Part shown: positions 8,953 to 17,757 of the stretch, in pieces
Numbering within the stretch: position 1 is the stretch's first letter
Layout: each line of letters starts with the position of its first letter
Assembly: GCA_040219355.1 (NCBI GenBank)
Contig: JAVJSN010000015.1
Coordinates: 434,001 to 498,000, forward strand
Direction: 5' to 3'
From: MH13 sp040219355
Lineage (GTDB): Bacteria; Pseudomonadota; Alphaproteobacteria; Rhizobiales; MH13
Length of the DNA stretch: 64,000 nt
Position numbers and translations under genes: made by a program
Notes under the pieces: generated by a model
Told to the model about the DNA's origin: nothing
Database searches by the model: none
Seen by the model: the letters and a program-made list of their open reading frames with translations, nothing else

Positions 8953-10277
8953 CAGGCGGCGTCCTCGGCCAACTCATCGAGCACTGAGCGCAGCAAAACA
9001 CAGTAGTCGGCACCGCTTGTGCAGATCATGTTCAATGCCGCGACATCTTCTTCGACCAGATCTAATGCACCGAGTTGCTTGGCCGCCTGCGCGTCGCCGA
9101 CGCTTAGTGCGCGCATCATCGGCACTGCCAGCACATCGGCGGGGAGGGCGCGATCCATCACGATGTTTGGGATGAGTGACGCGGTGGAGTTGGAACCGAA
9201 GAAAGGCAGGCGCGATGTCCAAGATGGGCGTAGCCCGCGCTTTCGATTTGAAAGGACGCTCACTTGGCTGTGATAGCGGCCAAGATAGCTGAGCTCGCGA
9301 CCGGTAACCGCCGACCCCGACAAGGTGCGGGTGCTGCCATGGTTGGCGGCTTGTGGTTTTAATTCACCTTCGATGAGGCCGCGCAGGCTTGCGCCGAGTT
9401 TTGTCGTCAGAAGACGTGGATTTGTTAGCTGTTCACCGCTTAGCGCAATCACCCTTGTGGCATCGTACCGCCCGGTTAAAAACAAGGTTCCGATGGCTAT
9501 CACGTCCTGATACCCGATGCTCCACACGGGCAGATCTGGTGAAGCGGGTGAAAGTCGATGGATGTGCGTCGACGCCAAGCCCGCTTGATAACTACCACCA
9601 AAACGGGCTGTTCTGATTTTCAGGGTGTCAGGCGCTTGGAAGCTGCTCGCCTTATGTTGGCAGACAAAAACCTGCCCATCCGTGAGCTTGGCCAACACTT
9701 CAAGGCCGTGGCGAAAAGCATCCGCATTGTCGGCGATCACAGGGTCGGGATTGGCAGCACCTGGAGATAGATCAATGGCTGACACGAAGATGGCGACTGG
9801 GTTCTGGGCAGATGGCGGTATCAGTCCGAAGGGGCGTGATCGGAAAGATGGCCAAAGCCCGCGCGACAAAAGGACGTTGCGAACGTGCTGACGCGATGGC
9901 GCATTGATGGCAACCGGTTCAGCGGAGGATTGGCTTTTCTCGTCCTTCCCGTCTTGATGACTGGCTTGGGCGCGGACCACGATTGCCGACAAGGTTCGTC
10001 GTGGTCCGTAGTCGATGGAAAACACACGTCCGCTGATGGGTGAGGCGAAGCAAATCGCGTCATCCTTGCGATCAACAAAAAGAGTTTGCCCTTCGTCCAC
10101 CTGCTCGCCGACATCGACCAGAAAGCGTGGGCGCATGCCCGGATAATCCGTCCCAAGTAGAGCAGCCGCAGCGACGGACACGGATTGATCAATCACTTGC
10201 GATGGCGCACCAGGCGCGGAAAACCGAAGACCGTTTCGCAAAGAGACGGGCTTCAACGGTTTGCGTTCAAACGACAT
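8952..10277 (-). CDS. nqrA: Na+-translocating NADH:quinone reductase subunit A
   Basis: NqrA is the cytoplasmic quinone-associated subunit and the first gene of the operon. The 441-residue length is normal for the family (about 446). The N-terminal half carries the biotinyl-like sandwich domain (FLVDVGEQVDEGQTLF ... ASPISGRVFSIDYGPRRTLSAIVV), and the RnfC-related part follows, with RTARFGGSYQAGLASTHIHRL. The first residues diverge from the usual MIKIKKGLDLPI start but the pattern LRFSAPGAPSQVI aligns. I see no clear Shine-Dalgarno ahead of the ATG at 10277. The region upstream holds an FNR-type palindrome shared with the divergent cytochrome gene. Confidence 0.93.
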   Translation of the reverse strand: MSFERKPLKPVSLRNGLRFSAPGAPSQVIDQSVSVAAAALLGTDYPGMRPRFLVDVGEQVDEGQTLFVDRKDDAICFASPISGRVFSIDYGPRRTLSAIVVRAQASHQDGKDEKSQSSAEPVAINAPSRQHVRNVLLSRGLWPSFRSRPFGLIPPSAQNPVAIFVSAIDLSPGAANPDPVIADNADAFRHGLEVLAKLTDGQVFVCQHKASSFQAPDTLKIRTARFGGSYQAGLASTHIHRLSPASPDLPVWSIGYQDVIAIGTLFLTGRYDATRVIALSGEQLTNPRLLTTKLGASLRGLIEGELKPQAANHGSTRTLSGSAVTGRELSYLGRYHSQVSVLSNRKRGLRPSWTSRLPFFGSNSTASLIPNIVMDRALPADVLAVPMMRALSVGDAQAAKQLGALDLVEEDVAALNMICTSGADYCVLLRSVLDELAEDAA

Positions 10278-10343
10278 CTAGAGAAGAGGAAGAAAGGTTG
10301 ATTGGGGCACAACTAACCTTCCTGCATCACGCTTTGGGGTTCA

Positions 10344-10357
10344 TTGACCGGCGTCAA
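10344..10357. promoter_or_regulatory. FNR/FnrL-type palindrome between nqrA and the pentaheme cytochrome gene
   Basis: The sequence TTGACCGGCGTCAA is a perfect TTGAC-N4-GTCAA palindrome and fits the TTGA-N6-TCAA consensus of Fnr-family proteins. Its centre lies 73 bases from the nqrA start and 46 bases from the first possible cytochrome start. A site at -41.5 would put the transcription start near 10309 for nqrA (a 32-base leader) or near 10392 for the cytochrome gene. It is the only such palindrome I see between the two divergent genes. Confidence 0.65.
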
Positions 10358-10396
10358 TGCCTTGGTGGAACGACAAGCTATGACCAAGGGAGCCAG

Positions 10397-11554
10397 ATGG
10401 CCTTTCGCTCCAACCGGACAGGATCGACTTCCATGTGCTTGCCAAAGCTGCGTCTGCCCAAAATCTTCGTTGTTTCCGTTTTGACGGCCTTGATCGGGCT
10501 GCCGATCAGCCACGCTGCGGCGCAAGACGATGCGGGAGAGACCGCGATTCTTCAGCTACAAGGTATTGTCGAGGCCTGGCTGTCTTCACCGCATGCTGAC
10601 ATTACCAGCCAAGCCTTTCATCACTGGGATGAAGATGGCGAAATTCCCGCTACATGCGCGACCTGCCACACGAGTTTCGGTTTCATTGAATATGTGCGTG
10701 GCGCCATGGACCAGGCAGGCATTGCGCCGCAAGCCATGCCAACAGGTGGCGTCGTTGATTGCGCAGCTTGCCACAGTGAGGCATCCACCGCGCTTGTGAG
10801 CGTTCCTTTTCCATCGGGTGTGAGTGTTGATACGTTCGGCAGCTCTGCCACCTGCGCCGTTTGTCACCAGGGGCGTGCGGCGGGTTCAACCGTCGCTGCT
10901 GCAAGTGAAGGCATGGATGAGGACACCGTGTCGGAAGACCTCGGTTTTATCAATGTGCACTACGCGCCATCGGCTGCAACGCTGATGGGATCGGTCACGT
11001 CCGGCGGATTTGAGTATGAAGGCCGTGAGTATCGCGGTCAGTTTACGCACGTGCCTGATTTTGCGACCTGCACCAGTTGTCACCAGCCGCATAGCTTGGA
11101 ACCAGTTGCAATGGAGACCTGCGCGACTTGTCACCAAGAGGCCGAAACGTTTGAAGACATTCGCACCACCCGTATCGATGTGGATGGCGATGGTGATATG
11201 TCTGAAGGCATTGCCGACCCGATCCACACCCTGCACGAGCGTCTCTATGCGGCCATTCAAGCCTACGGCACGGATGTTGCGGGCACGGCGATCATCTATG
11301 CCGATCAGTTTCCTTATTTCTTCACCGATACCGATGGCGATGGCGCTGTTAGCGAAGGCGAAGCGGCTTTCCCCAACCGGTATGCGTCGTGGACGCCGCG
11401 CCTGTTGAAGGCAGCCTACAATTACCAGTTCATCGCCAAAGATCATGGGGCGTTCGCACACAATCCGCACTATGCACTCCAGCTCCTTTATGACAGCCTG
11501 GAGGATCTTAGCGGACAGGTTGACGTGGACATGGCTGCGATGGCGCGCCCGTAA
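10397..11554 (+). CDS. Five-heme c-type cytochrome with EF-hand-like loops
   Basis: The 385-residue protein has a Sec signal peptide ending near AAAQ (residue 43) and five CXXCH heme motifs: CATCH (87-91), CAACH (122-126), CAVCH (153-157), CTSCH (225-229) and CATCH (242-246). After the heme part come two Asp-rich loops, DVDGDGDMSEG (261) and DTDGDGAVSEGE (311), like EF-hand or dockerin calcium loops. It should be a periplasmic electron carrier or oxidoreductase; I do not recognise a specific named enzyme. Start choice: the ATG at 10397 has an AGGGAG ahead of it, while 10433 gives a more compact signal peptide and would suit transcription from the FNR-type site. A much longer upstream in-frame reading overlaps nqrA and is rejected. 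Divergent from nqrA. Confidence 0.82.
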   Translation: MAFRSNRTGSTSMCLPKLRLPKIFVVSVLTALIGLPISHAAAQDDAGETAILQLQGIVEAWLSSPHADITSQAFHHWDEDGEIPATCATCHTSFGFIEYVRGAMDQAGIAPQAMPTGGVVDCAACHSEASTALVSVPFPSGVSVDTFGSSATCAVCHQGRAAGSTVAAASEGMDEDTVSEDLGFINVHYAPSAATLMGSVTSGGFEYEGREYRGQFTHVPDFATCTSCHQPHSLEPVAMETCATCHQEAETFEDIRTTRIDVDGDGDMSEGIADPIHTLHERLYAAIQAYGTDVAGTAIIYADQFPYFFTDTDGDGAVSEGEAAFPNRYASWTPRLLKAAYNYQFIAKDHGAFAHNPHYALQLLYDSLEDLSGQVDVDMAAMARP

Positions 11555-11583
11555 GTTTGGCCTTTCAGTCGATATCAAGCCAC

Positions 11584-11610
11584 GTGGGCGTCTGAATGGA
11601 AGACGCCCAC
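11584..11610 (+). terminator. Hairpin overlapping the antiporter start
   Basis: GTGGGCGTCT and AGACGCCCAC form a perfect 10-bp stem around the 7-base loop GAATGGA. The antiporter ATG (11596-11598) lies in the loop. No T-run follows, so this is not a textbook terminator. It could end or process the cytochrome mRNA, or limit translation of the antiporter. Confidence 0.45.
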
Positions 11611-12765
11611 TCTCATGCCCTTGTGCTGGTCGCCATTGGTGTCCTGTTTCTAGGCGGGTTGGCACTTGATGCTTTTGGCCGGATTGTCCATGTTCCGCGT
11701 GTAACGCTGCTCATGCTTCTTGGTGCTTTGCTGGGACCGCCCGTTTTGGACGTGCTTCCAAACGCGATCGCTGGCGGCAATCCGATCTACACTGATCTTG
11801 CGCTGACAATGGTTGCCTTTCTGCTCGGCAGCTCGCTAAGCCGCCAGACCTTGGCGGCCCACGGTCGCGAAATTCTTGTCGTTTCGATCATCGTCGTGTT
11901 GGTTTCCATCACGCTGGTGGCAGGTGGGCTCTACCTTCTGGGCGTGCCGCTGCCCATCGCGCTGTTGCTGGGTGGGATATCGGCGGCCACCGCACCTGCT
12001 GCGACGCACGATGTCATCCGGCAATCTGGCAAGACGGGTAAGTTCGTTACCAACTTGACCGGCATCGTGGCCATTGACGATGCATGGGGGCTGCTTGCTT
12101 TTAGCGTGCTTTTAACACTGGCTGCGCTTCTGGTTGGTAATGGCGCTGATGGTGGCGCCTTGTTCCAGGCTTTTTATGAAGCTTTTGGTGGCATTGCCTT
12201 GGGATTGGCGATTGGTCTGCCCGCCGCTTTCCTCACAGGTCGTTTGAAGCCAGGCGAACCTTCGCTTGTTGAGGCGATTGGCGTGGTGATGCTGTGCACC
12301 GGTCTTTCGCTTTATTTTGAAGTCTCGTTCCTTTTGACGGGCATGGTGTGCGGTGCGGTGATTGTGAACTTTGCCCGCCACCATGAACGGCCGTTTCACG
12401 AAATCGAACGCATCGAATGGCCTTTTCTTTTGCTGTTTTTTGTCATGGCCGGTGCGTCGCTGCACGTGGAAGCGTTGATGGCGCTTGGCGTTGCTGGTGT
12501 GGGCTATTGTGTGCTGCGATTTGGTGCGCGCCTTGTCGGTGGATGGCTTGGTGGGCGTGCATCGGGGCTGTCGTCGCAAGAAGGCGTTTTAACAGGTATG
12601 GCACTGATGCCCCAGGCCGGGGTGGCCATCGGCATGGCGTTGGTTGCCAGCGATCACTTTCCGCAATACCGCGAAACGTTGGTGACGATCACGATTGCCA
12701 GCACGATTTTCTTTGAAATTGTTGGCCCGTTGATGACGCAATATGCGCTCAAAAAGGCTTCGTGA
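11596..12765 (+). CDS. Cation/proton antiporter (CPA superfamily)
   Basis: The 389-residue integral membrane protein has about eleven to twelve hydrophobic segments and belongs to the Na+(K+)/H+ exchanger domain family. The segment GIVAIDDAWGLLAFSVLL contains the paired aspartates typical of electrogenic CPA2-type antiporters, and ISAATAPAATHDVIRQ is the conserved unwound-helix region (TAPA). No C-terminal regulatory (TrkA) domain is present. Next to a Na+-pumping NQR it would let cells use or balance the sodium gradient; this is inference. The ATG sits in a hairpin loop and has no good Shine-Dalgarno; a GTG at 11623 is the alternative start. It ends 13 bases from the convergent dnaE2 gene. 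Confidence 0.8.
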   Translation: MEDAHSHALVLVAIGVLFLGGLALDAFGRIVHVPRVTLLMLLGALLGPPVLDVLPNAIAGGNPIYTDLALTMVAFLLGSSLSRQTLAAHGREILVVSIIVVLVSITLVAGGLYLLGVPLPIALLLGGISAATAPAATHDVIRQSGKTGKFVTNLTGIVAIDDAWGLLAFSVLLTLAALLVGNGADGGALFQAFYEAFGGIALGLAIGLPAAFLTGRLKPGEPSLVEAIGVVMLCTGLSLYFEVSFLLTGMVCGAVIVNFARHHERPFHEIERIEWPFLLLFFVMAGASLHVEALMALGVAGVGYCVLRFGARLVGGWLGGRASGLSSQEGVLTGMALMPQAGVAIGMALVASDHFPQYRETLVTITIASTIFFEIVGPLMTQYALKKAS

Positions 12766-12778
12766 GACGTGGCCCACT

Positions 12779-15700
12779 TCAGTGAAAGTCACGCGATTTT
12801 GGAATAATCCGCACATTGCGTGGATGGGCGCCACGGCTGGGTATGACATCTTGCGTACGTGCATCGCGCACAAGCCCACCCTTCACACTGTCAGCGCGTG
12901 AAAGAACGGGCCGTATCACCTCATCGGCACGTGCAAGGCTGTTGGATGCGGCATGAAGTGTCGACAGGCTTTGAAGGTCATCGGTGCGATCCTGCAAAGA
13001 CGTTGCCATAAGATGGATCACGCCTTCTTTGCTTTTTTGAACATGACCCATCACTTGCATAAGTTTTGCGCTCATAACCACGCGGCGAAACTGTTCAAAT
13101 CGGCTGGCCCAGAGCACCACATTCACAATGCCAGTTTCGTCTTCCAGCGTGATGAAGATGGCATTGCCCTTGCCGGGGCGTTGGCGGATGAGCACGACGC
13201 CAGCGGTTTTTACGAACGTGCCGTCGCGGGCATCAGCCACGTGCTGGCAGGTCAGAATTTTTTGCGCATCAAAATGCTCGCGCAGCAGCGCCATTGGATG
13301 AGCTTTGAGCGAAAGCCGTATGGTTTGATAGTCGGCGACCACATGCTCGGCTAAGTCCATGGTGGGCAGTTTGGCATCGGGTTCGGCGCTGAGTTCATTG
13401 CGGCTTGCCGCTTCGAACAGGGGCAAGGGATTGTTATCGGGAAGGCGTCGCACTGCCCACAGGGCTTCACGTCGATCCATGCCGGTGGAGCGAAAGGCAT
13501 CAGCCTCTGAAAGAAGTTTCAGCGCTCGGTGGGGAAGGCGTGCGCGCTGCCAGAGGTCTTCGGTGCTCTCATAGTTTCGCTCACGTGCCTGCACCAAACG
13601 CGCCGCCCATTCTTCATGGAAGCCATCGACCTGGCGGAATCCCAACCGCAGCGTCAACTCACCATCCTCGGGTTCCAGCGTGTTGTCCCACTGGCTGTGA
13701 TTGATATCGACCTTGCGCACCTCAACATGGTTTTCCTGCGCATCGCGGACGATCTGCGCTGGTGCATAGAACCCCATGGGTTGGGCGTTCAGAAGCGCGC
13801 AGGCGAACACGGCCGGGTGGTAGTGTTTGATCCAGGAGGAGATGTAGACCAGCTTGGCGAAGGAAGCGGCATGGCTTTCAGGAAAGCCATATTCGCCAAA
13901 ACCCTTGATCTGGTTGAAACAGCGTTCGGCGAAATCGCGCGCATAGCCGCGCTTCACCATGCCTTCGACCATCATCTCTTCGAACTTGTGGATCGTGCCG
14001 ACATGGCGAAAGGTTGCCATGGCGCGGCGCAGGCCGTTGGCCTGCTCGGGAGTGAACTCGGCGGCCACCATGGCGATTTTCATCGCCTGTTCCTGAAACA
14101 GCGGCACGCCGAGTGTGCGACCCAGAACGCCCCTTAGCTCATCGGGGTCGTGTGGTGGGGCGGGCTCAGGAAATACCACCTCTTCTTCTTTGTTGCGGCG
14201 GCGCAAATACGGGTGGACCATATCGCCCTGGATCGGTCCCGGGCGCACGATGGCAACTTGGATGACGAGATCATAGAATTCTCGCGGTTTAAGGCGCGGC
14301 AGCATGTTGATTTGTGCTCGACTCTCCACCTGAAACACACCGATGGATTCACCTCGACACAACATGTCGTAGACATTTGGGTCACCCTCTTCGATGTCGT
14401 GTAGATCAAGGTCTAGGTTCTTATGCACCCTTAAAAGATCGAGCCCTTTGCGGATGCAGGTCAGCATACCCAGCGCCAGAACATCGACCTTCATCAAGCC
14501 GAGTGCGTCGATATCGTCTTTGTCCCACTCGATGAAGGTGCGATCTTTCATCGCCGCATTGCCAACTGGCACAAGCGCGTCAAGCCGGCCACGAGTCAGC
14601 ACAAAGCCCCCGACATGTTGGGAAAGATGGCGCGGAAAGCCCATGATTTGATGGGCTAGATCCAGCACGCGTTGAATGATCGGGTTGTCCGGATCAAGTC
14701 CGGCCTCTTTGATATGTTTGCCGTTTACCTCGCGACCAAAGGATCCCCAAACGGTGCCAGCCATGCGGGCGGTGACATCCTCGGTGAGGCCCAGTGCTTT
14801 GCCCACTTCTCGCAGGGCACTGCGCGGGCGATAGGAGATGACAGTGGCGGCGATGCCTGCCCGGTCGCGGCCATAGCGCTCATAGATATGCTGGATGATT
14901 TCCTCGCGCCGTTCATGCTCAAAATCGACGTCAATATCTGGCGGTTCTTTACGCTCAGAAGAGATGAAGCGGGCAAACAAAAGGTCATGCTCGGCGGGGT
15001 CAACTGAGGTGATGCCAAGCACGTAGCAGACGGCCGAATTGGCTGCTGATCCGCGCCCTTGGCACAATATACCCTTGTCCTGCGCCACCCGCACAATCTC
15101 GTGAATAGTGAGAAAATAGGGCGCGTAATCAAGCTGTTCGATGAGCGCCAACTCATCCTTCAAAAGGCGCGTGACCTTCTCTGGCACGCCGGTGTGGTAA
15201 TAGCGGTAAGGAGCGTGGCGCCAGACCAGCTCTTCCAGCCAGTCTTGCGCCGTCCTGCCAGGCGGCACCGGCTCGTCGGGATAGGTATAGGCCAGCTGGT
15301 CGAGCGTGAAATCGATGCGAGCAAGGATGTTTTGCGTTTCTTGCAAAGCCTCCGGCGCATCGGCAAACAGGCGGGCCATTTCTTCTGGTTGTTTCAAGTG
15401 CCGTTCGGCATTGGCTTCTAAACACAGGCCTGCCTCATCCAGGGTGCAACCCTCGCGGATGCAGGTGACCACATCCTGCAAGGGGCGCTGCCCAGGGCTG
15501 TGATAGAGCACATCGTTGGTGGCCAGAAGCGGCACTTTTGCTTGGCTTGCATGGGTTTTGAGATCGGTGAGACGGCGGCGATCATCACCCTTGCGACCCA
15601 TTGTGGCGGCAAGCCAGACGGCTCCGGGTGCGTGTTTGCTGAGCTGTTGCAGGGTGTCGTCGAGCTTGGTTGTTCCAGTATCTGGCATGACGATCAAAAG

Positions 15701-16114
15701 CAGGCCGCGGGCATGGCGTAGCAGATCACCCAGCGTGAGCGTGCAGTCGCCTTTTTCTGCACGACGTTTGCCAAGGGTGAGCAGGCGGCAGAGCCTCCCC
15801 CAACCCTCTTTGTCTTCTGGGTAAGTGAGAATGTCCGGCGTGCCATCGGCAAAGACTAGCCGACTGCCCACCACCAGTTGAAACGCCTTGGCGGCTTGGC
15901 TTATGGCCTCTTCGTCACTCTCACGCAGATCCCTTAAAGTGCGATAGGCTCGTGCCGTGCCAGCCACGCTGTTGATGTCGGCGATGCCGACGCCGGTGTG
16001 GCCGAGCTCAATGGCTTGGCCGACCAGATCGCCGGGATGCGAGGCGCCGCGCAGGAACGAGAAATTGCTCGTCACTGCCAGGTCCGCGTAACAGGTCGGG
16101 TGTTTGTAGCTCAT
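12779..16114 (-). CDS. dnaE2: Error-prone DNA polymerase DnaE2
   Basis: The 1111-residue product is the DnaE2 (ImuC) translesion polymerase. It opens with a PHP domain (YADLAVTSNFSFLRGASHPGDLVGQA), continues with the polymerase III alpha core (GRGSAANSAVCYVLGIT, PDIDVDFEHERREE, and LGLMKVDVLALGMLTCIRKGL), and ends with an OB fold (GVVLIRQRPGKGNAIFITLEDETG). DnaE2 acts with ImuA and ImuB in damage-induced mutagenesis. The ATG overlaps the imuB stop (ATGA), so it belongs to the LexA-controlled operon. The C terminus ends in GAHPRNVRIIPKSRDFH, a tail typical of DnaE2. Confidence 0.95.
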   Translation of the reverse strand: MSYKHPTCYADLAVTSNFSFLRGASHPGDLVGQAIELGHTGVGIADINSVAGTARAYRTLRDLRESDEEAISQAAKAFQLVVGSRLVFADGTPDILTYPEDKEGWGRLCRLLTLGKRRAEKGDCTLTLGDLLRHARGLLLIVMPDTGTTKLDDTLQQLSKHAPGAVWLAATMGRKGDDRRRLTDLKTHASQAKVPLLATNDVLYHSPGQRPLQDVVTCIREGCTLDEAGLCLEANAERHLKQPEEMARLFADAPEALQETQNILARIDFTLDQLAYTYPDEPVPPGRTAQDWLEELVWRHAPYRYYHTGVPEKVTRLLKDELALIEQLDYAPYFLTIHEIVRVAQDKGILCQGRGSAANSAVCYVLGITSVDPAEHDLLFARFISSERKEPPDIDVDFEHERREEIIQHIYERYGRDRAGIAATVISYRPRSALREVGKALGLTEDVTARMAGTVWGSFGREVNGKHIKEAGLDPDNPIIQRVLDLAHQIMGFPRHLSQHVGGFVLTRGRLDALVPVGNAAMKDRTFIEWDKDDIDALGLMKVDVLALGMLTCIRKGLDLLRVHKNLDLDLHDIEEGDPNVYDMLCRGESIGVFQVESRAQINMLPRLKPREFYDLVIQVAIVRPGPIQGDMVHPYLRRRNKEEEVVFPEPAPPHDPDELRGVLGRTLGVPLFQEQAMKIAMVAAEFTPEQANGLRRAMATFRHVGTIHKFEEMMVEGMVKRGYARDFAERCFNQIKGFGEYGFPESHAASFAKLVYISSWIKHYHPAVFACALLNAQPMGFYAPAQIVRDAQENHVEVRKVDINHSQWDNTLEPEDGELTLRLGFRQVDGFHEEWAARLVQARERNYESTEDLWQRARLPHRALKLLSEADAFRSTGMDRREALWAVRRLPDNNPLPLFEAASRNELSAEPDAKLPTMDLAEHVVADYQTIRLSLKAHPMALLREHFDAQKILTCQHVADARDGTFVKTAGVVLIRQRPGKGNAIFITLEDETGIVNVVLWASRFEQFRRVVMSAKLMQVMGHVQKSKEGVIHLMATSLQDRTDDLQSLSTLHAASNSLARADEVIRPVLSRADSVKGGLVRDARTQDVIPSRGAHPRNVRIIPKSRDFH

Positions 16115-17757
16115 GCAAAAAGCCCATGCACGAACCAGCCGGGATGCTGCGTTTCTTCGACGTAAAGACCTTCGCGAAACACCCAGAACCGACGCCCTTG
16201 ACTGTCTTCCAGACGGTAATAGTCACGCGTTAAGCTGGCATCATCGGTGCGCCACCATTCTGGTGCGATACGCTCCGGCCCCTCAGCGCGCGCGACCTCG
16301 TGCAGCACGCGTCGCCAACGGAATTTCAGCGGTGGCCCATCGGGAATTTGCGCCAGCGCTTCAATGCGTTGCGGATGCTGAAACAGGTGGATGGGGCGTT
16401 GCGGTGGGCTGTCTGCTTGCGGCTCACCCCATTGCAGATCTGGCATCTTCATCTGCTTGGTGAGCTGTTTGGACGGATAGTCCTTGGCGGCCACCTCATA
16501 AGCGGCGCGTTCAGGGATATGGGTCTGCGCACTCACAAAACGTTGCACAGCTTGCTTGCCAAGCCGCGTGCTCAGCGTGTCGATGAGGGCGGCCACCTCC
16601 TCATCTTCCATGTCATGGCTATCAAGACTGGTTTGCGCCTGTGCGAATGGGGCACTGGCGTGCACAGACAAGCGCAAGAGATCATAACCAAAACCGGGGT
16701 CCAGGGGGTCGGCCAAGGTATCGATGCGCTCGCGGAACAGGCGCATGAGCGGTGCAGCTTTGCGAGTGGGTAGCGAGGTTTCCACAGTGAGGCGGCGCAC
16801 GGCCCCATCGGTGCGAAACAGGCTTGCCTCAAACGCGGTACCGCCTTGGCCGCGTTTTTCCAGCATTTTGGATGCTTCATCGATCAAGTGTTCGATGGTG
16901 GCCAGCACATCGTCTTCACGACCGATGGGTTCGCCGAAGCGGCGGTCCACCGTACAGGGCGGCAAGGGCCTGCGTGGGATGATGGCGATGTCTTCTTCGC
17001 CTAAAACGCGGGATAGGTTCGTGATAATGTTTGCGCCGAAACGGGCTGCCAGTGGCGCACGTGGACGCGCAGCAAGATCACCAACACTCACCAGTCCAGC
17101 ACGGTTGAGTGCCAGAGCGGTTTCATTGCTCATGCCAATTGCACCCACAGGCAAGGCAGCGACGGCGCTCGGTTCTTGCCCGGTTTCCACAATTGCCCCG
17201 CCGCCAAAACGGGCCAAGGCACGGGCGGTATCAGGTGTCGCCGCAATGGCCGATACCATCTCCATCCCAGCCTTGGTGCAACGCTCGTGTAAATCGTTGC
17301 GCAGCGCTGCTTCACCCCCAAACAGATGAGCGCAGCCGGTGATGTCGAGCACCACGCCATCGGTCCCATCCAAGGCCACCAGAGGCGTGTAGCGATCACA
17401 AAAATCCGCCATTCGCTCCAGCCAGGCGGTGTCAGCGGGGCGGTCTATATCGATGGCTGCCAGGCCAGGGACGCGCGCGCGCGCATCAGCCAGGGTCATC
17501 CCCGGTGAAAGACCCAAAGCCACCGCTTGGGGGCTAACGGCCATCAGGCGCAGGGCATTGCGATGCTTTTCAATGAAGACAGTTGGTGCGTCAGCCTGTT
17601 GCGGTACGTCGCTCTGTCGCTGCAATCGATTGGCGGGCAGAAAGGGGAACCACAGCGCCAGATACCGGCTCGCCGAAGCGTGGTTTTTGAGATTTCCACC
17701 TGTCGTGTGCGGGTTTGCCAAGTCGGTGTTCGATAGATCGGAACTGGCCAAGGTCAT
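16111..17757 (-). CDS. imuB: Y-family polymerase-like protein ImuB
   Basis: ImuB is an inactive Y-family polymerase relative that links DnaE2 and ImuA to the beta clamp. From the ATG at 17757 the protein has 548 residues; this start has a clear GGAG seven bases ahead. The family start ASRYLALWFPFLPANRL follows after about 30 residues. The C-terminal part RPIHLFQHPQRIEALAQIPDG and PPLKFRWRRV is typical of ImuB, including the likely clamp-binding region. Its start lies 167 bases inside imuA in another frame, and its stop overlaps the dnaE2 ATG, so the three genes form a tightly coupled operon. Confidence 0.92.
   Translation of the reverse strand: MTLASSDLSNTDLANPHTTGGNLKNHASASRYLALWFPFLPANRLQRQSDVPQQADAPTVFIEKHRNALRLMAVSPQAVALGLSPGMTLADARARVPGLAAIDIDRPADTAWLERMADFCDRYTPLVALDGTDGVVLDITGCAHLFGGEAALRNDLHERCTKAGMEMVSAIAATPDTARALARFGGGAIVETGQEPSAVAALPVGAIGMSNETALALNRAGLVSVGDLAARPRAPLAARFGANIITNLSRVLGEEDIAIIPRRPLPPCTVDRRFGEPIGREDDVLATIEHLIDEASKMLEKRGQGGTAFEASLFRTDGAVRRLTVETSLPTRKAAPLMRLFRERIDTLADPLDPGFGYDLLRLSVHASAPFAQAQTSLDSHDMEDEEVAALIDTLSTRLGKQAVQRFVSAQTHIPERAAYEVAAKDYPSKQLTKQMKMPDLQWGEPQADSPPQRPIHLFQHPQRIEALAQIPDGPPLKFRWRRVLHEVARAEGPERIAPEWWRTDDASLTRDYYRLEDSQGRRFWVFREGLYVEETQHPGWFVHGLFA

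Noticed and set aside
10040..10396. Long N-terminal extension of the pentaheme cytochrome frame into nqrA
   Set aside because: It would overlap nqrA on the other strand, cross the FNR-type site, and put the signal peptide 130 residues inside the protein.
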